From NCBI GenBank assembly GCA_028829895.1, contig CM054182.1:7111001-7175000 (forward strand): a DNA stretch of 64,000 nt, in the 5' to 3' direction. A program made the position numbers and the translations under genes. The notes below the pieces were generated by a model that saw nothing but the letters and a program-made list of their open reading frames with translations, did no database searches and was not told the DNA's origin. Shown piece after piece: positions 12,501 through 39,852 of the stretch. The stretch is from Sinotaia quadrata. Its lineage: Eukaryota; Mollusca; Gastropoda; Architaenioglossa; Viviparidae. Numbering within the stretch: the first letter of the stretch is position 1; the number at the start of each line of letters is the position of its first letter.

Positions 12501-14548
12501 AAAGTTATGGCAATGCAATTAGAGAAAAACAAAGGATAAAGCAGATTGTGACAAGGTACAAATGTGCATTGTAAGTAAAAACTTATTTAAAAAATATGTA
12601 CACTTTTGAATAAATTAAGAAAATAATTACAATAAATGAGTATTTGGTTTGCTTAAAAGCTCTCTAGCCCATTAATAAGTTGTGAATTTTTTTTTTACTG
12701 ATATATGAATGATGAAGATCTAAAATGTACACATTATTGTTACTGACACAAGCATTATAAGCATTTACTGACATATTAATGAAGAAGATCTACTAAAATG
12801 TACACATTTTTGTTATTGACACTAGCAGAATAAGCATATGCTAATGAGCAGCAAAAATGCATCATACACTATTTATAATAGACAGTAAAAATGCATCATA
12901 CACTATTTATAATAGACAGTAAAAATGCATCATACACTATTTATAATAGACAATAAAAATGCATCATACACTATTTATAATAGACAGTAAAAATTATGAA
13001 ACAATAAGCAAGCTTTTAATTGTTTCTTTTGAAATAGAAAAGGGTATACATTTATTTCTTTTAATTGCTTTTTCATTTAAGAAGTTCTTATTGCCTGCTT
13101 AAAATGACCCATACTCTTTCCACAATCCCCTCAATAAAATATAGAGAAAATTTATAAATATGTAAACTGGTTGTTATAGTTAACAACATGAATCAATACA
13201 GAAATAATACACATATCTTTGAACTCAGAAAAAAATATTTGTTTAAACTTGAATGGAAGTATACCATTAATAAATACTTTTTAGTTTCCAACTTGACACG
13301 CTATCAAAATGTAAAATAAATTAATTTAATATCTAATTAGAGAGGAAATATTTTATGAACTAGAGCAAAAACTACAGAATATATTATAAAAATCAATTTC
13401 TTTTAAGCTCACTTACTTTCCGCACTTCATCCATATCTCATAACTTTTAACATGCAACTTAAATCCCTTTATTTCATGTAGGATCACATTTTAATAAAGT
13501 ATTACACTTAAGGAGACATATTTATCACACCTAAAATTATAATCACAGCAGCTATTAAGTCAATAATGAGAGTGGTATTGTTTTAAAACAGAAAATCCCA
13601 AACCTTAATTCTTTGAGCGTCTGTTATTAAAGGCACTCTCTCTCTCTGCTAAATGAGCATGTTAACATAGTAGATGAACTGAATTGTGTGTATGCTTGTC
13701 ATAATGGATGTCTATTTACATTTTCATTTCATTAACCTTACATCAATCTGTTGCTATTCAAAGTTTTAAAAATTTGTTGCCCTCTATGCCAATATACCCA
13801 AATGACTAGAGTGAAACATAGAGACACATTTTCTTTCAATCAATGAGCATTTAACTGTTACTATGGTAACTGGTAGATATCTGTTACACAAATGTATAGG
13901 TGCTGCTTTTTTATATTTCAGTGAACTAAATTGCCAGTCTAATGTGGTGAATGCAACCCCCAAAATTAGGGTGTAGCACACTGATAGCTGTAAAGCTAAA
14001 GGGAATGAAAATGCATTATCTTCTAATTATTTTTTTAAAAAACATAAAATAGCATTGAAAAAAGCAATTGTGCTTGTTGACTACTAGCAATGCATTTATC
14101 CAGAGAAGAATAAAGATCAAATTAAACCTTTATATCTCAAACATTTTCAGTAACACAAGTAGAAATTCCGAAACTTTCAGAGGGTGGAGAAGAAAATGAT
14201 ATAGTGAAATTTAAAACTGCCATCCAAATCCAACCTTACATAATTAATGTTAAAACTATTACTCTTAAACATTTATTTATTAAGGGGTTTTACCGGATAA
14301 AAACTTTAGTAATAATAAATATGCTCACTTAATTAAGACACATTTTATCATTTTAAATATCTTCATGACAGACTTTCAACTATGTAAAGTAAATTATTTT
14401 GAATGGACAAGACCCCATATTATAATGGATTCTAAGACTGAGCCATGTCATTTCATGGAAAAGTGACAACAACTGATCCTAAAATATTACTAATAATATA
14501 GATGAATGCATTATCAGAGACCTTAGATATTCACTGGTTGCTGATGGA
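9523..14548. other. Convergent intergenic region, CCP110 to LRRC20
   Basis: AT-rich region between the two converging 3' ends, with many T-runs and several AATAAA or ATTAAA hexamers (for example near 11,276). It may contain long 3' UTRs. Open frames here (such as 10,808-11,041 and 13,784-13,981) show no recognisable protein features. The only clear structure is the 34-bp array at 12,850-12,996. Confidence 0.6.
12850..12996 (+). repeat. 34-bp tandem repeat, four copies
   Basis: The unit begins ATGCATCATACACTATTTAT and ends with AATAGACAGTAAAA. Copies start at 12,857, 12,891, 12,925 and 12,959, nearly identical, with one G-to-A change in the third spacer. Confidence 0.92.
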
Positions 14549-14554
14549 TTTATT
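14549..14554 (-). terminator. Candidate polyadenylation signal for LRRC20
   Basis: AATAAA on the minus strand, about 140 bases downstream of the LRRC20 stop codon. Another minus-strand AATAAA occurs near 14,272. Confidence 0.45.
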
Positions 14555-14691
14555 TAAACACGGAAGCAGCGCCAGAGATTGATATCCTCAAATATTAAGC
14601 ATCCTATCCATTAGCACCACTTTTCACTGTTCATGCCTTTTTGTCATGACAAGGGAGATAATGTATTTTGTACCATTCTGCTGTTAGGCTG

Positions 14692-17600
14692 TTAGTCCAC
14701 AGTATCAAGTTCAGGGTCACGAGGTGTGACCAACACACTGATCACTTTAATTTCCAGAAGTTGCTTATGAACGTCATCCGTGAGGGGGTTATCCTGAAAA
14801 TTCACTTCCACTAGTGTACTGATAGCCTTCAGATGACTCACATTGACATCTGTCCACAAAATATTTATAAAAATATACATAAATATTTAAATTATTAGAT
14901 CAATAAGTGTAAATAAAGAGACAGAAATTCTATTCAAGGGCAATATGGTTAAAGAAAAAAGCAAAGGTTAATACTTTAACTCTTCTAATATTTACATAAT
15001 TATTCTCCTCCCCACAACTATATATATATTCATTGTTTGCTTACTTATTGCTTATTTTCTTGGATTCCTCGTTGACCAAAGGGCCTCAACAACAGTTCTC
15101 CTGTGCACTTGATTCTGGGTAGCCTTTTTCAGTTCACCCCACGACAGGTTGCAGCTCTTCATTTTCTCTTTACAGGATCATCTCTAGGTGGTCTTAGGGT
15201 GACTGACCCATCTCTTTCCCTGGTGGTTCCACTGCAAAGCCTGCTGGGTGAGGTCCTGTGGGGGTTTCCGCAGGGTGTGTCCTACCCATCGCCATTTCCA
15301 CCTGGCAATCTGCTGGTCAATGGGATCTTGGTTTGTCTGCTGCCACAAATCGGTGTTCTTTAGTTTGTCTGTCCACCTGATCTTCAGTATGTTGCGAAGG
15401 CAGCTGTTAATGAATACTTGGAGCTTGTTGTTTAGGGTGTTGGTGACTCTCAAGGTCTCTGAACCATAGAGGAGTACAGACTTAACGTTGCTGTTGAAAA
15501 TTCATAGTTTGTTGCGGACAGACAAGGATGTTGACCTCCAGACTGGTCTCAGGATAATAAAGGCATATCTAGCTTTCCCGATTCTGGCTTTGATGTCCTC
15601 GTCAGAACCACCTGTTGCTGATACAATGCTGCCCAGGTAGGTGAAAGAGGTGACTTCTTTCAGCTTGATGTCTCCAAGGGTGATTGGCTTCTGCTGCTTT
15701 TTTAACAGGGTCATGGTTTCAGTCTTCTTTAGGTTGATCTGCAGTCCAGTCTTGGAAGCTTCTTGGGCCAGGTTATTGGTTTTCTGTTGCATATATTGGC
15801 ATTTCTGGGACATCAGACATAAGTAGTCTGCAAAATATAAGTCTTCAAGGAACTGAGTCAGGAACCACTGGATTCCAGTTTTTCCTGTTTTAGTTGACTG
15901 ATGCATCACCCAGTCGACCACTAACAGGAATATCATTGGGGAGAGCATGCATCCTTATCGGATTCCTGTTCTCACTTCAAAGTTCTCTGTCAATTTGTCA
16001 TTGTGGATAATTTGGCATGTGGCACCTTCATAAAGTTGCTGGATCAGGGTGATGCAACTTTGAGGGATTCCATAGTGATGGAGGAGCTGCCAGATGGTTT
16101 CTCTGTCCACACTATTGAATGCTTGACGAAAGTCAATGAAGTTGAGGTACAGCATTGACTGACACTCCAAGGATTGTTCGATGATGATTTGGAGTGTTGC
16201 TATCTGATCTGTACATGACTTGTCTTTCCTGAAGCCGGCTTGTTCTGGTCTAAGTTTTTCTTCCACTGCGTCTTTCAGCTGGTCGAGAATAATGTGGGTC
16301 AGTACTTTGCTAGGTAATGACAGTAGCATGATGCTGCGCCAGTTCTTGCAGGATCCTAGGTCTCCTTTCTTGGGAAGTTTTACCAGGTGTCCTTTTTTTC
16401 CAGTCTGCTGGTACATTTCTTTCCCTCCAAACCTTCTGCAGTAGAGGCAGCAGCATGTTGACTGTGGTTGAAAGGTCTACCTTGAGCACCTCTGGGGGAA
16501 TTCCATCTGGACCGGCTGCTTTCCCATTTTTTAAGATCTTCAAGGTTTTTAGGATTTCTGCTTTCATGGGAGGGTTGATGTTGACTTTGAGCAGACTCGC
16601 AGGGAGATGTCTCACTGATGGTGGGGGTCGATTTAGAAGTTCTTTAAAGTGCTCATACCATTGTTGTCTTGGTCTTGCTTTTTACTGATGTGGTTTCCTT
16701 CTCTGTCTTTAACTGGTTTGTCCACATTTGTCTTAGTTGAGAGAGTCCTGGTGACCTTGTACAGAGTGCTGAAGTCCCTCTTTCCTGCTACCTGCCCCAC
16801 CTCTGTTGCTAAGCACATCATTAAAGAGCCTCATGTCCTTTCTTGCACTATTCTTAAAATCTTGTTCATTTGGGTAAATTTATCTCGAAGAACTCTTTGT
16901 TCTTGTTGCTGTTGAACTGTTGTTTGATTTCTATTCTGTTCTTTATCAGCTGCCATGTGTCACTAGAGAGCCATTCTTTGGTATCCATTCTCTTTTGCCC
17001 AGCATTTCTTGGCATGTGTCTGTCAATGTGTCTCCAGTGTTCTTCCAGGGGTGTTTCTTTGGTTACCAAGTTCAAGGCTTCAAATCTGTTCTTTAGGGAG
17101 GCTGAAAAGGTGTCTATGTAATCTTTCTCCTTCGGCCACTGGGTGTTAAACTTGATGTGAGGTTGATTGGCTATGTCTCTAAAAAGCTCATAGCTTGACT
17201 TTGATTTTTCCAATCACCAAGTGGTAGTGTGAGGCTACATCTGCCCCTCATTGGGATCTTGTGTCCTGCAGGCTTTGTCTCCATTTCCTAGAGATAGTAA
17301 TGTAATCTATCTGGATTTTGATGGTGCCGTCTGGTGAGATCCAGTTTTCTTTGTGGATGTCTTTATGTTGGAATACACTGCCACCAGTGACTAGGTCATT
17401 AAAAGCGCAAAAGTCTGTGAAAAGCTCACCATTTTCATTCATTTCTCCAAAGGCCTTGGTTCTCATAATCAATTCTTTTCCAAGGTTGTCTTTTCCTATC
17501 TTGGCATTCAGGTCACCCATCAGTATCTTGATGTCTCTTGGGTAACTCATTAACTACTGTTATTGTTTGTTTAGTTGGTAATAATTTTGTCAATAACTAT

Positions 17601-20600
17601 AGTTAGTTCTTGTTTGTTGTTTATTGCAAAAATAAAAACGAATAAATGAAGAAAATCACTGACTAATTTATTATTCCTTTTCTTCAAAGAAGAATTAAGA
17701 AGAGTATCTTGTTAACTAAATTTTAAACATCCTTTTGTTTACTACATAAAAGATCATATTTTATAAGTACTAAAATATCCTAACTGTTGAGGATTTATCA
17801 TCTGCCATAACAAAACTTTTCAGATATGTGTCCCATATATCAAATATCCTAATTTGAATTTATCAACTACCATGGCAAAATCATATACATGTGTTTCATA
17901 TATCCAGTACCCTAATGTGAATTTATCATCGACCATAAAATCCATTTGTGTCCCAAATATCAAATCTACTTAATGTTTTCAATGTTTCATCTGCAGTAAC
18001 AAAATTCATACATGGTTTCATAAGAAAGTAATCTACTCTTTCCAATATAAACAAACAAAAATAACAGAAAGGAAAAAGTCATTTATGTACTGCTTGCCTG
18101 TTCTTTGCACATTACAATGGCTGCAAAATTTTAAAATTTATTAGTTACAATTATTTGCTTTATGATCATTATTATAATTATTATTTTTACTATATACTGT
18201 ACTTTAATCACTAGCTCATTATATATATAATATACGCAAAGCTCCCAAGTTCTACTATGCAGTACTTTCCTGATTTATTTCATTCCACAGTCACACTATA
18301 GTGAAATCAAAAGTACCAAACATGGAATGGCACAATGTCAGTGATGAAAACTCAATGTGAGAACATTATGAGAACATAAACATAATATTGGGATATGAAT
18401 TATGGTTCTACATAGAGCTTTATCAATTCTGAGAATCATCAACAACAACAAAATCCCCATATGAAACTGACTATCTTCAGGCATTTCTAAATTTTGCAAG
18501 ATCAATACAGTTCTGGAAGAAGATTAAAGAAACACTCAAGTTAGGATAACCCATGAGAGAATAATTTTTGGAACAGTAAATTCAGGGTTTTATGAAATTA
18601 ATTAAAACTGAAAACTGAGTTTGAAGCAGTTTTTTAACTGTTATTAATGTTATTATTCATTGTAACAGAGACCAGCTTATTACATATATATTTTTTATAG
18701 GATCTGCCATCTGTCTAGCTTTTTGGTAATTTAAAAAAAAACAATCAACATTTCTGTTAAAATGAAAAATGAATTAGAATCTTTATTATATATGAATTAA
18801 GTAATCAAATAAATTACTACTAAACAAACTGAACCAAACAAACGAAACATTAAGCTGAATTGGCTGTTTAATATTTATACACTTTTTATTTGCAAGATGA
18901 ATGAAATAAAATGTTATATATTTGGTAGGATGTGGGGAGTGGGGGTGGGGTGGAGAAAGCCACAATATAAACTTTCTAAAATATATTTCAAATGTCTACA
19001 ACAAAACTTTGGCTGCATAATTTTACTTGATTAGCAAGTTATCGGGGAAAAATTGAACAAAAACCAAAGAAAATTTTCCTCTACAGACCAGTTGTAACCA
19101 AAAATATTATATTTATTATTATTATTATTATAAATGAACAAAACCAGCCAATGAATAACTGTTGCTAAACAACACAAAGTCTAAATATTATATATCAACA
19201 ATTCCACTGTACATTTCTCTTCTAGCATTAAATTATAGTGTTTCTTCTCACCCTTGATGCCATTGTTTTCTGCATTGAGTTTTCGAAGAGCTTCCAACCG
19301 ATAGATTACAGGAGGAAGAACATCAAAGTGATTATGAGAAATATCAAGTGAAGTTAAACCAGAAACGTGCCGCAATTCTTCAGGTAAGCTGCTCAAGTGG
19401 TTGCTGCTTAAATGAAGTTCTGAGAAAACAGAAAGAAAAGTTTAGTTTTTAATATAATAATTTTATTCAAACACTAATCTATTAGCAAGAGAAGTAATGC
19501 ATAAATTAATGCAAATTTTGGACACCAATGGCAAAATTTTATATTTAATTTTAAATATTAAGGTACTTTTTACAACTATTACTGACTCAATTAAACAAGA
19601 ACATAAAAGCAAAAAAAGAAAAGGTAAATAAAAACTTTAAAAACTTTTCTCTGGTAATCTAAATGCTGAATTAATCTTTAACTATCAGTTTTTACCTGTA
19701 AGATTTGGGAATTTGATGGCAAGTTTTGCTGGAATTCGACGCAATACATTGGCTGATAGATTGCATGCTTCTAAAACAGTGTCACGCATGAGCATATAAA
19801 CTGCATCAGGTACATGCACCAACTGACACTCTGAAAGATCTACAACATTCAAATAAAAATTCAACTGAATGTGCAGTAAAATAAAAATAAAGTGAAAATA
19901 GACAAAATATGAATGTGAAACAAAAGAAGAAACAGTTAAATCTGACTATATAATAGTATATACACACTGCAACTATAAATAAGTGCCAAAAAATGAAGGC
20001 CATCATCACTGTAATTTTTTTTAAATGGTTATTTACAAAATACTATTGTGTGGTGGAGTAAATGTGCTTGTCCCTATTTTTAAACTTAATTATTATATAT
20101 TTTGTTAAATGTCAATGTGACAAGACCTTCGGGTACTGTGCATGACAATATTTCTGTGAGTACCAAAGTTAAAATAACAACTCAGTAAATGCTAGAACTT
20201 GTGATGTAATCTGAACCAGTCCAGGGTGAAGGAGTAATTTTTGCTATCCAATAGTTTAATGTTTACAAATAATGAATTAGCCACTGGACAGAGACTGAAA
20301 CTTATCTGTTGAAGAAAGTTCTATATTCTAATCACTTTGATTTTGACAAAATTCAAGTCCGGTCATGAAAGGCAATCATTAGCTTTTATGGTGAGTTAAC
20401 TGATTTAATGAGAGAATGGACTTAAAATATTTTGTACACTTTATTATTGATATATTATATTTGTAATTTAATGTAAGGATGTACTATGTGAAAAGACTAT
20501 TATTTCTACAATTGTGAATTATGATGCTTGTATGTATATGTAATATGTTAAACATGTAACATTGTTTCTAGCAGAAACAATTGATTATGTTAAAACAATT

Positions 20601-21126
20601 CACAATTAATGAATTATGAAATTTATACCGTAAGTTTTGCGACAAACATGTGCAAGAATTTTGCAGTGTAACATAAATACCGATCAAATGACCAATTTGG
20701 CACTCTGCGTACCTAGGTCAATGACTGACTTGATGAAAAGAAACTGGAGAGTAATTTTAATTTAAAAAGCTTAACAATAGGAATAACATTAAGTTAGCAA
20801 ACAACTACAATACCAAACAACGTTAGAATATATGTGTACATATTGCCAAACGAATCACACTTTAGATAAAAATTAATATTCTTTGTAATTAATAGTGTAC
20901 AATAAACACGATCATATGCTACCTTTACGTATGTGAGCATGACTATGAGTCTATTTTTATCTTTTCCATGCGCAAGTTGGGCAATAATGCAGACGACATG
21001 TCCAATCGATACATTTAGAAGAAAAAATATATATCTGTTAAACTGAAGTTCTTACCTACCTAATTTTCCATCTTCTTTAGCTTTTTCACAACGTTTAACA
21101 ACTTTTGTAACTCCTATGCCTGCCAT
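14692..21126 (-). CDS. LRRC20: LRRC20-like leucine-rich repeat protein, complete, four exons
   Basis: Small leucine-rich repeat protein of 178 residues, close to the roughly 184 of vertebrate LRRC20. Exons in transcript order: 21126-21060, 19839-19696, 19419-19252 and 14849-14692; all junctions are GT-AG, all introns are phase 1, and the frame runs unbroken to TAA at 14692-14694. The start MAGIGVTKVVKRCEKAKEDG is the only in-frame ATG near a compact upstream region. Repeats visible: LDLSECQLVHVPDAVY, ACNLSANVLRRIPAKL, LTELHLSSNHLSSLPEEL, LTSLDISHNHFDVLPPVI, LRKLNAENNGIK and LVEVNFQDNPLTDDV, capped by VISVLVTPRDPELDTVD. No signal peptide or membrane segment, so cytosolic. LRR proteins bind other proteins; the specific role is not known from sequence. 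Head-to-head with the tubulin gene and tail-to-tail with CCP110. Confidence 0.85.
15030..17550 (-). pseudogene. 5'-truncated, inactivated LINE inside LRRC20 intron 3
   Basis: Relic of an apurinic-endonuclease non-LTR retrotransposon, same strand as LRRC20. From its 5' side: end of the endonuclease (17,550-17,248, ILMGDLNAKIGK and then PDGTIKIQIDYI); a linker (17,213-16,633); reverse transcriptase (16,615-15,502) with KAAGPDGIPPEVLK, NWRSIMLLSLPSKVL, PEQAGFRKDKSC, FIDFRQAFNSVDR and TYLGSIVS; and the C-terminal RWKWRWVGHTLR segment (15,453-15,184) running on to about 15,060. Frameshifts and stops separate these pieces. The catalytic FADD box reads FADY, losing a metal-binding aspartate. The 5' end is missing before mid-endonuclease. 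The short TAAGCAA-like 3' tail near 15,030-15,050 suggests an RTE- or I-like lineage; the clade is not certain. Confidence 0.88.
17551..19251 (-). other. Rest of LRRC20 intron 3 upstream of the LINE
   Basis: AT-rich. Around 17,780-18,030 a decayed repeat recurs about every 75 bp with the pattern TTTATCATC...CCATAACAAAA...TGTGTCCCATATATCAAAT. A G-rich run lies at 18,930-18,955. No exon recognised. Confidence 0.55.
20045..20580 (+). repeat. Dispersed repeat family A, long copy
   Basis: Starts TGTGTGGTGGAGTAAATGTG and parallels the copy at 36,782 for about 500 bp. Shared landmarks are TTGTTAAATGTCAATGTGAC, ACAACTCAG, TGATGTAATCT(G/A)AACCAGTC, GGTGAGTTAACTGAT, AATTATGATGC and ACATTGTTTCTA. It lies in LRRC20 intron 1. 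It has no coding capacity. Confidence 0.8.
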
Positions 21127-21522
21127 GTCTGTCAAATACAGGGTACGAACCGAAGTATAGGCCTATACGACATAAGTATACCTCGCAAAAATAGTTGGCT
21201 ATTGATCAAGTATTGTTTACCTTTTCGTATCGCCAACATTTATAACACTAAATTAGTTTAATATAACTAATTACCTTTACAGATACCATACATAAACTAA
21301 TATTAACGATAATAAAATAAATTAATTATCGAAACAATTAATTATAAATAAACTAAAATAGAATATTAAATTGCTTGTGATGTGAGCGGCTAGAAAAAAA
21401 AATAGTTCAAAAATAAATCGGGGTCGGGGTGGGGGTAGATTCAGGATTGCTAGAGTTACCTATCAATACCTAGAGCTATCACCAAAGACGCTCAAACCTT
21501 GGTTTGTTGAGCACGTTTTGTA
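21127..21522. promoter_or_regulatory. Probable bidirectional promoter, LRRC20 and zeta-tubulin
   Basis: The 396 bp between the two divergent start codons must hold the 5' UTRs and core promoters of both genes unless upstream noncoding exons exist. It contains a G-rich stretch (GGGGTCGGGGTGGGGG, about 21,419-21,435) in otherwise AT-rich DNA and no obvious TATA box at a fixed distance from either start. Shared regulation of the two genes is inferred from the arrangement only. Confidence 0.55.
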
Positions 21523-36302
<14,780 letters not shown>

Positions 36303-36394
36303 AGATGCCAGGACTGACTACAGGACAGTTATGAAACCTACAAAATGAAGGCACAAGATTTACAAGATTAAAACCTTTCCTGTGGGAAGATAAT

Positions 36395-36500
36395 TGTGGT
36401 ATTCTGAGATTTGATCGTAGTGTTCTAAGACATGATCCTGGTATTCTAAGACTTGATTGTGGTATTCTAAAACTTGATTCTGGTATTCTAAACTGCGAAA
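36395..36500 (+). repeat. ~28-bp tandem repeat in the tubulin 3' UTR
   Basis: Four units of the form GTGGTATTCTAAGACTTGAT(T/C) follow the stop codon by about 95 bp. A minus-strand open frame across it is a repeat artefact. Confidence 0.8.
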
Positions 36501-36781
36501 AAAAGATTGTGGACGTTCATAACTATGGTATTTCAAGAATGACATACGACCTTCTGAATGGTGGTTGTGATATTTTGAAAATGACATGCATCTGACAACA
36601 CCATAAAATGACCCTGGGGAAATGATGAACTGGTGTTTAATGAAAAATCTGTTTTCAGATTATACTAGACCAGGTCAAAATCGGCTTGAAATAGTCTCAA
36701 CTCTTAGTTTTTAGTTTAGGTATGTAAATTGTGTTTGTGTATATGCATATGCATGTGCAGGTCTTATTTTTGTTTAGTAAC

Positions 36782-37300
36782 TGTGACGGAGTTAGTTTGC
36801 CTATTTCTTAACTTAATTGTTATATAAATTGTTAAATGTCAATGTGACCCGATCATGGGTACAGTTTATGATGATATTTTTAAGTGCCAAAATTTGGAGT
36901 AAACAACTCAGATGGAGAATATGCTAGAAATTGTTGATGTAATCTAAACCAGTCTTAGATGAGTAGTTTTTATTATCTAATGGATAAAATTTACAAAGAA
37001 CGAGACTGGCCAATGGGCTGAGATCAAAGTTTACTTGTTGAAAGGAAATGTAATTTCCTATTCACTTTGAGTGTGGTGTGGAAGACATCCATGATGAAAG
37101 GTGGCCGTTAGTGTAATGGTGAGTTAACTGATTGAGTGAGAGAGAATGGTGCATTTTGCTATTGATACAATATACTTGCATTTTATGTTGAGATGTATTA
37201 TGTGAGTAGATCATTATCACAAATTGGGAATTATGATGCATGTAGTATGCTAAACACTTGACATTGTTTCTAATGAACATGTTCATAAACTTATGTATTT
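36782..37300 (+). repeat. Dispersed repeat family A, long copy next to the LTR element
   Basis: Starts TGTGACGGAGTTAGTTTGCC and runs through the same landmarks as the 20,045 copy, to ACATTGTTTCTA at about 37,272. The LTR retrotransposon inserted directly after or within its distal end. It may be part of the tubulin 3' UTR. Confidence 0.8.
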
Positions 37301-37305
37301 ATTAT
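37301..37305 (+). repeat. Target-site duplication, left (ATTAT)
   Basis: ATTAT immediately before the 5' LTR. The same five bases follow the 3' LTR at 44,938-44,942. Confidence 0.93.
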
Positions 37306-38158
37306 TGTCACAAAGATCAAGAAATATTAATAAATTTTTTTTCTCTCCCTCTAAGTAACTTCTAACTTTAAACTATGAACGAAACCGCTAAGTTAATTAA
37401 AAGAGGGACAGGGTGAAAATGACCATTTGTCAACAACGGGAAAAACCAAGTCGGAAACATTAGCTTTACATTAGCTTTAAGTTCGTGTTGGGGAATGGAA
37501 AAGATATAATTAGCTTGCAAGAGAATGCTGGCTTGACCCTCTGCGGTCAGGACACCACGCTCATAAATATATGTCAGCGTAGGGCCAGCGTACGGAATTC
37601 GTGAGCGAGCGCTAGGACGCCAATTATGTCCGTGACGGAGGCAGACTAAGTTTTTGAAATGTAAACATCTTTTTTTTTAAAGAATCACCACTATAAATGT
37701 TTGGTAGTAGGTTAATATTGATTGCTATTGTGTAATTACTATTGTTATGTGAAAGTACTAGTGAAATAGAAGTTGAGTTATTGGAAAGTTAATCATTGTG
37801 TGTTAAGTTAAAAAGGTTGGTCTGTGTGTGTACTGCTTGCCAGGTGGCCATGAGCTGCCAGTAACTATAGTTTTTAAAATAAAATAGGAGTAGGACAGCT
37901 TGCTCTGAGATTTTAGTGTGTGCTCTGAGAGTTAGCTAGAGGTTAAATGGATACGTAAATCACAGGTGCCAACTGGGAACTTGATATTTTGGCACTGATA
38001 GAACTGGACGCCAGAGGTGGCCAGGATGGGCAGAGAATATTCCTAAGCACGTACAGTGCTGGTGGTAAATGGGCAGTGTTGGATGGGGGATAGTGTCTGT
38101 GCTGGAAGGAGGGGTGTGTTCGAGTCATCTCATAGAAAGTGATGTACAAGAGTTTGTG

Positions 38159-38165
38159 TATAAAA
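38159..38165 (+). promoter_or_regulatory. TATA box of the 5' LTR
   Basis: TATAAAA in GTGTATAAAAGAGGAG, the likely core promoter of the element. Transcription would begin about 25-30 bases downstream, making U3 about 880 bp. The same box is at 43,267-43,273 in the 3' LTR, where it could drive outward transcription. Confidence 0.6.
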
Positions 38166-39523
38166 GAGGAGACAGAGCCAGGGGCGGATGAGAAACGTGG
38201 AAGAGCGACGTGGAAAATGTAGTACAGGGGTGAAGGTCACCTCTGAGTTTCTCCCTGCTTTTATGGATCAAGAAAACTCTACGATTCTGTGATGGCAAAG
38301 CAGAAGGAGGATTCTTGACCACTGTAACAGTGTGCCAGAAAGTCTACCTGGCTGCGTATGAGGCGCGTCGTAAAGACCGCTGCAGTTTTTAGATGGGCCG
38401 AATCAAATCAGATAGCCATCTCAGGTTTTCAAAGACTCTGTCAAAGACCGCGGGTGATCGATTATTTTCCAGGCAGAGGCAAATTCCTGGTGGAAGTTTA
38501 ATGTCACGGCGCTGGGAGATGTTACAGAACGAGATGTTACATAGTGGTAGTAACTATCGTTGGAAGCAGTAGCGGTCATGCATGAGGCATACCGCCGAGA
38601 ACGGCAAAGGTTGGCCGTTGTGAAGAAGAGAAGAGAAGATGAGAAACGAAGTTAAGAGAAGAGAAGATGAGAAACGAAGTTATGATGAAGAGAAGAGATG
38701 AGAAACGAAGTTGAGAGATGAGAAACAGAGAAGTTAAGAGATGAGATGAAATGAGCAGAAATTGAAGAGAAGAAGAGGGAAGAGAGAACGCAAGGAGAGT
38801 TGAGAAATTAGGCCTAACGAGAGAAGCGCATGAAGTGTAGCAGCCGTCGTAACAGTGAAGGCGGCCAGGTCGAGACGTCGACGATGTTTTGTTGTATCAT
38901 CAACCCCCCCCCCCCCAGCACAAGAAGAAAGTGTAACGATGTGAGCCCAGCACATGGAGAAAGAGCCGATAACGATGTGAGCCCAGCACAAGAAGAAAGT
39001 GTAACGAACCATACGAGCAGAGAACAAGAGAGAGTAACGAATTATGTGAGCAGAGAACAAGGAGAACGTGACAATACCTATGTGAGTAAAAGAAAATTCT
39101 AACTAATTAGGGAAATCTCAGAGCACATAAACATAAGTATAAACTAGAACCTAAAACTAAAACTAGAATCTTAATTAAGCATTAAACTAAAATTAGAAGT
39201 AAACCTTGAAGTAAAAAGATATTGATGGAACCATTGAAAAGACTTGCAAGTTAAATGACATTTGTTTTGAACTTTGTGTATTATTATTGAACATTGATAT
39301 AAGTTGTGGCGCCAGAACTCTGAAATAATGACTGTTCTATTATGTTGTAAAATGCCTAAGCAATGTTAGAAGTAGTACTGCATGAAGAAATTGAGTTTTG
39401 TATATTTCTTTGATTTTAATTCATCATTTATCATTTTTCTTTCTTCTTTCTTCCCCCTTTCCCATGGGTGTGAGTGTGGATGGCTGACTGACTAACCAAC
39501 GTGTGAGAGGAAACCTATAGACC

Positions 39524-39529
39524 AATAAA
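39524..39529 (+). terminator. LTR polyadenylation signal
   Basis: AATAAA in ACCAATAAATTTGAACTTG, followed by a GT/T-rich stretch. The corresponding signal in the 3' LTR (44,632-44,637) would end the element's transcript. Confidence 0.6.
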
Positions 39530-39833
39530 TTTGAACTTGTACTCCGATATTGGGCCTTTCTTCTGTCTATGGTTTCGAAAGAGTGGTTGCTGTCGTTGTT
39601 ACACGTTGTGTCGTCTGTGCCGTCTACACTTCACCCCTACCCGTATGCAAGCACACATGCAAACATGTCGGCAATACGTAACCTACACGCAGAATTAAAT
39701 TCGAGCCAAATAAACATCTTGGGTATTCTGTGTGTGGATTTGTCATTCTCTTTATGCAAGTCCTACGTGGAGCCGGCAAGCCACCATCCCTCTCCCCTCC
39801 TGTCGGAGAAGGGAGGGTGGGTGGCGACATTTT

Positions 39834-39852
39834 TGGTGACCCGCTGACGTGA
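39834..39852 (+). other. Primer-binding-like site
   Basis: TGGTGACCCGCTGACGTGA, four bases after the end of the 5' LTR. TGG complements the CCA end of a tRNA. I did not assign the tRNA. Confidence 0.65.

Larger units (their letters stand above)
37306..39829 (+). repeat. 5' LTR (2,524 bp)
   Basis: TGTCAC...GCGACA. Contains a TATA box (TATAAAA, 38,159-38,165), a purine-rich tandem block (AGAAGATGAGAAACGAAGTT, about 38,626-38,740), a 13-C run near 38,904-38,916, a short repeat of GAGCCCAGCACAAGAAGAAA (38,916-39,060) and AATAAA at 39,524-39,529. Small open frames in it recur identically in the 3' LTR and have no recognisable protein features. Confidence 0.95.

Noticed and set aside
38734..39102. 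Overlapping 108- and 90-codon frames in the LTR (repeated at 43,842-44,210)
   Set aside because: They lie across purine-rich repeats and a C-run in the R region and show no gag, envelope or other retroelement features.
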